Shown piece by piece: positions 6,275 through 12,513 of a stretch of 12,513 nucleotides of DNA (positions are counted from its first letter, which is position 1; every line of letters begins with the position of its first letter). The notes under the pieces were generated by a model. It saw only the letters and a program-made list of their open reading frames with translations. It searched no databases and was not told the DNA's origin. This DNA is from Planctomycetales bacterium. GTDB lineage: Bacteria; Planctomycetota; Planctomycetia; Isosphaerales; Isosphaeraceae. Position numbers and translations under genes: made by a program. The stretch is from contig DAIDJI010000079.1 of assembly GCA_027451455.1 (NCBI GenBank), positions 1 to 12,513 of the forward strand. Reading direction: 5' to 3'.

Positions 6275-7918
6275 ATGGACGGGCTCATGATGGATTGGCC
6301 ACTACTGGTGCCCAGTATCCTGCGGCGCGCCTCGCGGATCTACCCCGAGAAACAGATCGTGAGCCGATGGGCGGACGGCTCGATCCACCGGATGACGTAC
6401 GGCGACCTCGAGCCGAGGGTCCACCGGCTGATGAATGCCCTTCGGGGCCTGGGCATTGGCCCCGGCGACCGGGTCGCCACGCTTGCCTGGAACAGCCACC
6501 GCCATCTGGAACTTTACTTCGCCGTTCCCTCGATCGGCGCGGTACTGCACACGATCAATTTCCGGCTGGCGCGCGAGCAGTTGCGCTACATTGTCCACCA
6601 CGCAAAGGACCGGCTCCTCTTCGTCGACAAATCGGTCGCTGCGCTCGCGGCGGCGCTGCAGCCCGAGCTGCCGGGCGTCGAACACTACATCATCATGGAC
6701 GACCGTGGCCCCGAGCCGCCGGCTCGACCCGCTCCCTCGATCGATTACGAGGAACTGCTGGCCTCGTCGTCCGAGCGAGCCGAATTTCCCGATCTCGACG
6801 AGAAGCAGGCGGCTGGGATGTGCTACACCTCGGCGACGACCGGCGACCCGAAGGGAGTGGTCTACAGCCATAGATCCACATTCTTGCACGCGATGGCCGG
6901 CTGCCTGGTCGACGCGGGCGGCCTCTCCGAGCGAGAGACCACCCTGCCGGCTGTCCCGATGTTCCACGTCAACGCCTGGGGCATCCCCTACTCAGCCGCG
7001 ATGACGGGCGCGAAGATCGTTCTCCCCGGTTCGGGCCTGCTCGGCCAGCCGCTCGCCGAGATTCTCGAGTCCGAGCGGGTCACGACCGCTGCCGGCGTCC
7101 CGACCATCTGGAACCTGCTCTATCAGCACCTGAAGGAGAAGACCTACGACCTGTCGAGCCTGCATACCCTGCTGGTCGGCGGCTCGGCGGTCTCCCGGGC
7201 GATGATCGAGAACTTCCAGCACGATTTTGGCATCCGGGTCCTCCACGCCTGGGGGATGACCGAGACCTCACCGCTGGGGACCGTCTCAGAACTTCGGGGC
7301 GCGATGCGCTCGTGGCCCGAGGAGCAGCAACTGGAATACCGCCTCAAGCAGGGGGTTCCGCCGATCGGCGTCGAGATTCGCATCCTCGGCGACGACGGCC
7401 AGGACCTCCCCTGGGACGGCGAACAGGTCGGCGAGCTGGCCGTCCGAGGACCCTGGATCGCCTCCTCGTATTACGAGAATCCTTCGGCCGGGGCCGCCTT
7501 CACAGACGACGGATGGTTCCGGACCGGCGACATGGCAAGTATCGACCGATACGGATACGTCCAGCTTCGGGACCGCAAGAAGGACCTCATCAAGCGCAAG
7601 GGAGAATGGATCTCCAGCGTCGACATGGAGAACGAGATCGTCGGCCATCCAGGCGTGGCCGAGGCGGCCGTCGTCGCCCGTCCCGACCCCGTCAACGACG
7701 AGCAGCCGGCCGTTCTGGTAGTCAGGGCGCCGGGAGCGGGGCCGGTCGAGCCGCAGGAGATCGTCGACAGGCTGGCGAAGAAGTTCGCCCGATGGCAGTT
7801 GCCGCTCCCCGAGGATATCCACTTTGTCGACGCCCTGCCGAAGACCGGTGTCGGCAAGATCGACAAGAAGGTCCTTCGCCGACAGCTTGCCGGCGGCCCC
7901 GAGCCCGGGGGAAACTGA
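6275..7918 (+). CDS. AMP-forming fatty acyl-CoA ligase (ANL superfamily)
   Basis: 547 residues, the usual length for medium/long-chain fatty acid-CoA ligases. These enzymes adenylate a carboxylic acid with ATP and transfer the acyl group to CoA. All core motifs are present: A3 P-loop YTSATTGDPKG (184-194), A5 GMTE (327-330), A7 with D419 in DGWFRTGD, the A8 hinge near DRKKDLIKRKGEW (433-445), and A10 PKTGVGKIDKK with the adenylation Lys K528. The P-loop has Ala187 where Gly is usual. The overall pattern, including FHVNAWGIPY and the GEWISSVDME stretch, resembles the AlkK-like branch. The ATG at 6275 is chosen because GAGGTG lies 4 nt upstream and similarity begins at once; the open frame extends far upstream only because of GC-rich DNA. 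The chain-length preference is not visible. Confidence 0.93.
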   Translation: MDGLMMDWPLLVPSILRRASRIYPEKQIVSRWADGSIHRMTYGDLEPRVHRLMNALRGLGIGPGDRVATLAWNSHRHLELYFAVPSIGAVLHTINFRLAREQLRYIVHHAKDRLLFVDKSVAALAAALQPELPGVEHYIIMDDRGPEPPARPAPSIDYEELLASSSERAEFPDLDEKQAAGMCYTSATTGDPKGVVYSHRSTFLHAMAGCLVDAGGLSERETTLPAVPMFHVNAWGIPYSAAMTGAKIVLPGSGLLGQPLAEILESERVTTAAGVPTIWNLLYQHLKEKTYDLSSLHTLLVGGSAVSRAMIENFQHDFGIRVLHAWGMTETSPLGTVSELRGAMRSWPEEQQLEYRLKQGVPPIGVEIRILGDDGQDLPWDGEQVGELAVRGPWIASSYYENPSAGAAFTDDGWFRTGDMASIDRYGYVQLRDRKKDLIKRKGEWISSVDMENEIVGHPGVAEAAVVARPDPVNDEQPAVLVVRAPGAGPVEPQEIVDRLAKKFARWQLPLPEDIHFVDALPKTGVGKIDKKVLRRQLAGGPEPGGN

Positions 7919-7941
7919 ATCGCCCTTTTTCGGTGGGTGCC

Positions 7942-7957
7942 TGGGGCTTGTCTTGCA
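7942..7957 (+). promoter_or_regulatory. Probable sigma54 (-24/-12) promoter
   Basis: Reads TGGGGC, 5 nt, TTGCA. This keeps the essential GG (7943-7944) and GC (7955-7956) with exactly 10 nt between them, as the sigma54 consensus TGGCAC-N5-TTGCA requires, and matches all of the -12 block. Transcription would begin near 7968, about 60 bp before the serine hydrolase start. The response regulator at the end of this gene cluster is itself a sigma54 activator of the NtrC type, which raises the prior. I saw no clear upstream enhancer dyad. Confidence 0.5.
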
Positions 7958-8027
7958 CGGGCCGGTTGGCAGAATGAGACCAACGCCCGGCGTCTGGGCC
8001 GGGTCCGACGATCCAGGAGACGCCCCC

Positions 8028-9359
8028 ATGAGACGGTCCGCGCTCGCCTTGCTGCTCCTCATTCTATCGATGCCGGCCCTCCGTCCGGCCGCGGCCGACG
8101 ATCGGTCGCGCGCCCGGCCGGCGGAGGTCGGTCTCGACGCCGACCGCCTCGGCAAGGCGACCGCCCTGTTCCGGGAGGCCGCCGATCGCAAGGAGATTGC
8201 CGGGGCCGTCCTGCTGGTGGCCCGTCGGGGGAAGGTGGCGTACCTGGAGGCCATCGGCCAGCGCGACGTCGAGGCGGGCGACGCGATGACGCCCGAGACG
8301 ATCTTCCGGATCGCCTCGATGACCAAGCCGATCACCAGCACCGCCGCGATGATCCTCGTGGATGAGGGCCGGCTGGAACTCTCTGACCCGATCGCGAAGT
8401 ACCTCCCCGAATTCAAGTACATGACGGTCGCCCACCCGCGCCCGAAGGACACGTTCGTCGTCTCGCCGGGGAGCCCAACCGGGGAATACGAGCCGGTGCA
8501 AGCCTACCGGCCGATTACCGTTCGCGACCTGCTGACACACACCTCGGGGCTTTGTTATCGGTTCACCGACCGGCCCCATATCGGCCGGCTTTACGCGGAG
8601 TCGGGGATCTGCGACGGCCTGACCCCCAGCGAGTTCACCATGGCCGAGAACGTCCGGCGCCTGGCGGGTCTTCCGCTGCATCATCAGCCCGGGACCGCCT
8701 GGGAATACGGGCTGAATACCGACGTCCTCGGCCGACTGGTCGAGGTCGCCTCGGGCCAGTCGCTCGACGCCTTCGTTCGCGCCCGGATCTTCGAACCGCT
8801 GAAGATGAGCGAGACGACGTTCTTGCTGCCGAAGTCGCGTCGCAACCGCCTTGCGGCGCTTTATGAGCCCGGGTCAGACGGGAAGATCAAGCGGACGCCC
8901 GACGGAACCTCGGTCAAGGGTGCGCTGATCTATTCGGCGGATGCCGCCTACCGCCAGCGTCCCGGGTATTTCTCGGGAGGTGCGGGCCTGCTCTCGACGG
9001 CCGGCGATTACGCGCGGTTCCTTCAGATGCTGCTGAACCGGGGCGAGCTCGACGGCGCCCGTATCCTCAAGGCCGAGACCGTCGAGGCGATGACCCGCCC
9101 CCAGACCGGTGCCCTGCCCCTCTGGATCACCGTCCACGGCGACACGTTCGGCTACGGCTTCGGCGTCGTCACCCGGCCCGACGACCCCAAGGGCGATCCG
9201 ATCGGCACCTTTTCGTGGGGCGGGATCTACTATACCGACTTCTGGGTCGACCCGAAGGACGAGTTGATCGGGATCATGATGACCCAGGTTTATCCCTCGG
9301 GGAACCTCAAGCTTCGCGATGAGTTCCACCGGATTGTCAACGCGTCGATCAGGAACTGA
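8028..9359 (+). CDS. Exported serine hydrolase, class C beta-lactamase/esterase fold
   Basis: 443 residues of the PF00144 family (class C beta-lactamases, D-Ala-D-Ala carboxypeptidases, family VIII esterases). The signal peptide is clear: basic MRR, a Leu-rich core and a likely cleavage after RPAAA (about residue 23), so it acts outside the cytoplasmic membrane. The catalytic SxxK is SMTK (S97, K100). The tyrosine motif is WEYGLNTD with Y227. The third motif region is FSWGGIYYTDFWVDP (395-409), where relatives often have WGGAAGT. RDLLTHTSG (166-174) and SGGAGLLSTAGDYARF (316-331) are family hallmarks. The ATG at 8028 has AGGAGA 7 nt upstream; the longer open frame extends into the preceding ligase gene and would bury the signal peptide. 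Its true substrate (peptidoglycan peptide, ester or beta-lactam) cannot be told. A histidine kinase gene starts 42 bp after it, so the two are probably co-transcribed. Confidence 0.93.
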   Translation: MRRSALALLLLILSMPALRPAAADDRSRARPAEVGLDADRLGKATALFREAADRKEIAGAVLLVARRGKVAYLEAIGQRDVEAGDAMTPETIFRIASMTKPITSTAAMILVDEGRLELSDPIAKYLPEFKYMTVAHPRPKDTFVVSPGSPTGEYEPVQAYRPITVRDLLTHTSGLCYRFTDRPHIGRLYAESGICDGLTPSEFTMAENVRRLAGLPLHHQPGTAWEYGLNTDVLGRLVEVASGQSLDAFVRARIFEPLKMSETTFLLPKSRRNRLAALYEPGSDGKIKRTPDGTSVKGALIYSADAAYRQRPGYFSGGAGLLSTAGDYARFLQMLLNRGELDGARILKAETVEAMTRPQTGALPLWITVHGDTFGYGFGVVTRPDDPKGDPIGTFSWGGIYYTDFWVDPKDELIGIMMTQVYPSGNLKLRDEFHRIVNASIRN

Positions 9360-9401
9360 CGTGCGAGACATGACGAGGGCCCCGGTGCGACGGGGTGGCC
9401 G

Positions 9402-10784
9402 ATGCGGTGGTCGATTCGTAATCAGATCCTCGTCCCGCTGATCGCCATTCAGGCGGCGGCGGTTGCCTCGATCGGGATCGCGACGGCCACCCTCGCCGCC
9501 CGCCGGAGCGAGGTTCAAATCGTCGACCGTCTCAACGGAGTGATCGACGCCCTCGGCAACGCCGGTTTTCCCTACACGCCCGTTGTTCTGGCCCGGATGC
9601 GAGGGCTTTCGGGCGCTCAGTTCGCCGCCTGCCGGGCCGATGGGACTGTCTCGGCGACCAGTCTCGATCGCCTCGATACTCTACCGCCCGAATTGAGGTC
9701 CCTACCGGCGACTGTCCACGTCGACGCGCTCCGCGGGAATCCCGAGGCCATGCTCGACGGCCGGCGATACCTTGTCGCCGCGCTGCGGACGCCCGGCGAT
9801 CCCGAGGGCTCGTCGCTGCTGGTTCTCTACCCGGTCGAGAGCTGGCGTCAGGCGCAGGCCGAGGCCGCAATGCCGCCCCTGATGCTCGGCGCAGGGTCGC
9901 TTGGGCTCATGGTCCTGGCAACCGGGCTGGTCGCGCACCGGATCACCGACCGCATTCGCAAGTTGCAGGACCGCGTCGCGCGGATCGAATCGGGCGACTT
10001 CGACGACCTGCCCCCGACCCGACGGACCGACGAACTGGCGGACCTCGCGCGCTCCATGAATCATCTCTGCCAGAGACTCCGCGAGATGCGGCGGGCGATC
10101 CGAGAGACCGAGCGTTCGCACCTTCTGGCCCAGCTTGCCGCCGGGCTGGCCCACCAGCTTCGGAATGCCCTGACCGGAGCCCGGATGAGCGTGCAACTCT
10201 ACGCAAGGCGCCACCCGACCGCCGCCAGCGACCCGAGCCTCGGAGTGGCACTCCGACAGCTCGCGATGACCGAGGAACAGGTCAAGGGACTGCTCTCGCT
10301 CGGGCGCGTCGAGCGCCGGGAGCCGGAACCGACGGACCTCGCCGCGATCCTTGACGACGTCGCCGAACTGGTCGACCCGGCCTGCCAGCACGCCCGGGTC
10401 GAACTCGTGCATACGGCCGGGTGCGGGCCGATGCCGGTGATCATCGACGTCGCCGGGGTCCGGGCGGCGCTCCTGAACCTCGCCCTCAACGCCATCGAGG
10501 CCGCCGGGCCGGGCGGGACGGTCCGGCTCGTTGCCGAGGCGATCGGCGGCCAGATTGTCGCCGAGGTAGCCGACACCGGCCCTGGCCCGCCTACCGAGCT
10601 GGCCGATTCGCTCTGCGAGGCGTTCGTCACGAGCAAGCCGGAGGGGGTCGGTCTCGGACTGGCGCTGGCGCAACGGGTGGCGGTCGATCACGGCGGGCGG
10701 CTATCGTGGAGTCGCGAGGGGGGCGAGACACGGTTTCGATTGTCCCTGCCCCGCGACCGCGAGAGTTCTCGGGGTGACCAATGA
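9402..10784 (+). CDS. Membrane sensor histidine kinase, NtrB-like catalytic core
   Basis: 460 residues. Transmembrane segments at about 10-33 and 157-179 enclose an extracytoplasmic sensor region of some 120 residues with no recognised domain. A HAMP linker follows (about 180-232, with IESGDFDDLP). The HisKA dimerisation helix carries phosphoacceptor H251 in GLAHQLRNALTG; the residue after the His is Gln rather than the usual Glu or Asp. The ATP-binding domain has the N box LNLALNAIEAA (N363), the D box DTGPG (D391) and a G box VGLGLALAQ (416-424), with a short lid, as in NtrB-type kinases. The start ATG at 9402 follows GGGGTGG at very short spacing. The 3' end overlaps the response regulator by ATGA, so the two should be translated together and form a cognate pair. 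Its signal is unknown; the linked exported hydrolase suggests a cell-envelope cue. Confidence 0.93.
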   Translation: MRWSIRNQILVPLIAIQAAAVASIGIATATLAARRSEVQIVDRLNGVIDALGNAGFPYTPVVLARMRGLSGAQFAACRADGTVSATSLDRLDTLPPELRSLPATVHVDALRGNPEAMLDGRRYLVAALRTPGDPEGSSLLVLYPVESWRQAQAEAAMPPLMLGAGSLGLMVLATGLVAHRITDRIRKLQDRVARIESGDFDDLPPTRRTDELADLARSMNHLCQRLREMRRAIRETERSHLLAQLAAGLAHQLRNALTGARMSVQLYARRHPTAASDPSLGVALRQLAMTEEQVKGLLSLGRVERREPEPTDLAAILDDVAELVDPACQHARVELVHTAGCGPMPVIIDVAGVRAALLNLALNAIEAAGPGGTVRLVAEAIGGQIVAEVADTGPGPPTELADSLCEAFVTSKPEGVGLGLALAQRVAVDHGGRLSWSREGGETRFRLSLPRDRESSRGDQ

Positions 10785-12220
10785 GCCGGATCCTGGTCGT
10801 CGACGACGAGGCGAGCATCTGCTGGGCGTTCCGCGAGTCGCTCGGTGACGAGGGGCACCAGGTGGAGGTGGCCTCGTCGGTCGAGGAGGGGCTTGCGATC
10901 GCCGGCCGCGGCTCGATCGATGCCCTGGTCCTCGACGTCCGGTTGCCGGGCCGCGACGGGATCTCGGCGATGGGTGCCTTCCGCGAGCGGATCGGTCCGG
11001 CGCCGATTGTGGTGATCACCGCTTTTGGCGACCTCGAAACGGCCGTCCGGGCGATGGAAGGCGGCGCGTTTGACTACCTGGTCAAGCCGTTTGACCTCGA
11101 CCGCGCCACCGGCGTCGTCGCCCGTGCGCTCGACGGCCGGCGCACCGAGGTCGAGGCGCCCGCGCCCGCCGCCGATGCGAGGGGGCCCGAGGCTCTCGTC
11201 GGTCGGTCGCCGGCCATGCAGGAGCTTTTCAAGCGAATCGCGCTGGTGGCGCCGGCGGAAGTCCCGGTTTTGATCACCGGGGAGAGTGGGACCGGCAAGG
11301 AACTCGTCGCGCTGGCGATCCACCGGCACGGCCCGAGGCGGCACGGCCCGTTCGTCCCGGTGAACCTGGCCTCGGTGACGCCGACCCTGGTCGAGCGCGA
11401 GCTGTTCGGCCACCGGAAAGGATCGTTCACCGGCGCGACCGAGGACCGGCCCGGCCTGCTCGAACGAGCCGCCGGCGGGACGCTTCTCCTCGACGAGCTG
11501 GGCGACATCCCGCCCGACTTGCAGGTGAAGCTGCTCCGAGTCATCGAGCACCGGTCGTTCACGCCGGTCGGCGAGACGCGCCCCCGACCGATCGATCTTC
11601 GGATTCTCGCCGCGACGAATCGGCCGCTCGGCGAGCTGATGGCCGAGGGGAAGTTCCGCGAGGATCTTTATTTCCGGCTGAGCGTCTTCCCGATCCACCT
11701 GCCGCCACTGCGCGAGCGGCTCGACGACATTCCCGACCTGGTTGCGCATTTCCTCCGGCTGGCCCGGCTCTCGGGCTCGGCCGAGGCCCGTACCACCCCC
11801 GCCCTGATCGAGGCGCTCCGCACTCGACCCTGGGCGGGCAACGTCCGCGAACTACGGAACGCGATCGAGCACGCCGCGATCGTCGCCCGGGGTCGGGCAC
11901 TGACGCCCGAGCATCTCCCACCGGTCGCCCGGCCCGCGCCCGAGGCTGGTCGGTCGGCCGCCGACAATCTCCGCGCACCGATCGCTGCCTGGGCCCGCCA
12001 CCAGCTCGCCGATCCCGCCACCCTCGCCTCCGATCCCGCGCTCCACGAGCGGTTCCTCGAACAGGTCGAGACTCCGCTCCTTGAGGCCGTCCTCGAACAT
12101 TGCCGAGACAACCGCGCCGCTGCCGCCGAGATCCTCGGCATCCACCGGACCACCCTCCGTCAGAAGCTCCGCAAGTACGGAATCGGCGGATCGCCCCCAC
12201 CCCACGAATTCGGTCGTTGA
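10781..12220 (+). CDS. NtrC-family sigma54-dependent response regulator
   Basis: 479 residues in the standard three-part order. The receiver domain (1-118) has acidic pocket D8/D9, phosphoacceptor D52, T80 and K102. The AAA+ domain (about 138-370) has Walker A GESGTGKE (167-174), the sigma54-contact loop as GSFTGA (214-219, where GAFTGA is commonest), Walker B LLLDEL (235-240) and the RPWAGNVRELRN sensor 2 region (349-360). A Fis-type helix-turn-helix is at the C-terminus (about 434-467; NRAAAAEILGIHRTTLRQKL). When phosphorylated, such proteins form rings that use ATP to open sigma54 promoters, so this is an activator. It starts inside the stop of the kinase gene (ATGA overlap) with GGGGTG just upstream. 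A sigma54-like promoter before the operon makes self-activation likely. All key residues are intact. Confidence 0.96.
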   Translation: MSRILVVDDEASICWAFRESLGDEGHQVEVASSVEEGLAIAGRGSIDALVLDVRLPGRDGISAMGAFRERIGPAPIVVITAFGDLETAVRAMEGGAFDYLVKPFDLDRATGVVARALDGRRTEVEAPAPAADARGPEALVGRSPAMQELFKRIALVAPAEVPVLITGESGTGKELVALAIHRHGPRRHGPFVPVNLASVTPTLVERELFGHRKGSFTGATEDRPGLLERAAGGTLLLDELGDIPPDLQVKLLRVIEHRSFTPVGETRPRPIDLRILAATNRPLGELMAEGKFREDLYFRLSVFPIHLPPLRERLDDIPDLVAHFLRLARLSGSAEARTTPALIEALRTRPWAGNVRELRNAIEHAAIVARGRALTPEHLPPVARPAPEAGRSAADNLRAPIAAWARHQLADPATLASDPALHERFLEQVETPLLEAVLEHCRDNRAAAAEILGIHRTTLRQKLRKYGIGGSPPPHEFGR

Positions 12221-12290
12221 CTCCGGCATCCCGAATCCCGCATACTCTACCTCGGACAAGTGTCTAACGTCCTGCTGGCGGGGGTCAGGC

Positions 12291-12470
12291 ATGAAGAGTC
12301 GACGCGGTTTCACGCTGATGGAGTTGCTGGTCGTGATCGCGATCATTGCGTTGTTGATCGCCTTGCTCTTGCCGGCGGTGCAGGCTGCGCGCGAGGCGGC
12401 CCGGCGCATTCGGTGCCATATGGCACTGTACGCAGTTGCGGCGCCCAACGCGGCACGCCTTCGCGGTTGA
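12291..12470 (+). pseudogene. Truncated DUF1559 pilin-like protein (N-terminal fragment)
   Basis: A 59-codon frame from ATG 12291. It starts with the type IV pilin/pseudopilin prepilin site and hydrophobic helix (RRGFTLMELLVVIAIIALL; cleavage after G6) and continues LLPAVQAAREAARRIRC, the invariant start of planctomycete DUF1559 proteins. After the Cys the family goes on with a TNNLKQLGLALHNY-type stretch for about 250 more residues; here it switches to ALYAVAAPNAARLRG and a stop. The switch falls in the 14-bp palindrome at 12413-12426, beyond which the minus strand encodes cytochrome-like sequence. So the gene is broken here. The intact prepilin leader means a short peptide could still be made. 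It follows the response regulator by 70 bp in the same direction. Confidence 0.8.
12413..12426. repeat. Perfect 14-bp palindrome at a gene-fragment junction
   Basis: GTGCCATATGGCAC reads the same on both strands. DUF1559 similarity on the plus strand ends in it, and cytochrome similarity on the minus strand ends in it from the other side. That makes it the likely breakpoint of an inversion or fold-back event. Confidence 0.75.
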
Positions 12471-12513
12471 GGCGTGGCAGGCTTGGCATTTCACGTCGTA
12501 GGACGATATGTCC
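12417..12513 (-). pseudogene. Fragment of a CxxCH multihaem cytochrome, runs off the window
   Basis: The minus-strand frame enters from the right edge and reads SYDVKCQACH, then 13 residues (ASTAKACRVGRRN), then CVQCHM. This has two haem-c attachment sites: CQACH (codons at 12474-12488) and CVQCH (12420-12434). In planctomycete multihaem and TPR-linked cytochromes the second motif is typically followed by Pro-Lys (CHMPK). Here it is followed by APNAPGRLARS, which is simply the reverse reading of the DUF1559 gene, so similarity ends at the palindrome. The frame stays open to a stop near 12285 but that part is not cytochrome. The start lies outside the window, so whether the rest of the gene is intact is unknown. 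Such proteins are exported electron carriers or oxidoreductases. Confidence 0.65.

Noticed and set aside
7897..7930. CCCCG-AGCC-CGGGG stem followed by a T run, as a terminator after the acyl-CoA ligase
   Set aside because: The stem is only 5 bp and lies inside the coding region, and the T run starts about 15 nt after it, so it does not form a standard intrinsic terminator.
12274..12290. Second sigma54-like match (TGGCGG-N5-AGGCA) before the DUF1559 fragment
   Set aside because: GG/GC spacing is right but the -12 block is poor, and it sits on the ribosome-binding site and start codon, so transcription would begin inside the gene.

Overview
The window looks like a chromosomal segment from a GC-rich planctomycete, most likely of the Isosphaeraceae type. 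Three things point there: a DUF1559-type pilin-like N-terminus at the right end (GFTLMELLVVIAIIALL then AAREAARR), a short LEPR-XLL-like motif (SLEGRALLA) at the start of a large secreted enzyme, and a remnant of the ECF sigma factor type that is highly multiplied in this phylum. This assignment is inferred from protein signatures; there is no rRNA or marker gene in the window.

Layout. 42-1466 (-) is an orphan multi-pass membrane protein. 1467-1930 is a gene-free stretch with little recognisable content. 1931-4570 (+) is a modular secreted glycoside hydrolase: LEPR-XLL-like N-terminus, GH-A-type barrel, beta domain, PKD-like domain, Ig-like domain and a C-terminal family 2 cellulose-binding module. 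Its 3' end overlaps that of a convergent MaoC-type hot-dog hydratase gene (4558-5019, -). 5020-5613 is a decayed zone: a frame-damaged, 3'-truncated ECF sigma factor remnant (5241-5507, -) that ends against a strikingly AT-rich patch (5221-5274). 5614-6168 (-) is a proline-rich hypothetical protein, divergent from an AMP-forming acyl-CoA ligase (6275-7918, +).

8028-12220 (+) is a compact apparent operon: an exported class C beta-lactamase/esterase-fold serine hydrolase, a membrane sensor histidine kinase, and an NtrC-type sigma54-dependent response regulator. The kinase and regulator genes overlap by ATGA. A good sigma54 (-24/-12) promoter match lies 71 bp upstream of the hydrolase start. This suggests the operon is a target of its own regulator and that the hydrolase belongs to the sensory output.

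At the right edge (12291-12513) a truncated DUF1559 gene (+) and the truncated end of a CxxCH multihaem cytochrome gene (-) meet head to head at a perfect 14-bp palindrome. This looks like a rearrangement breakpoint, or a chimeric join.

I did not find tRNA or rRNA genes, a CRISPR array or an intact mobile element. The most unusual items are the cytochrome/DUF1559 breakpoint, the sigma54-linked hydrolase/two-component unit, the decaying sigma-factor locus with its AT-rich scar, and the modular GH-A/CBM2 enzyme.
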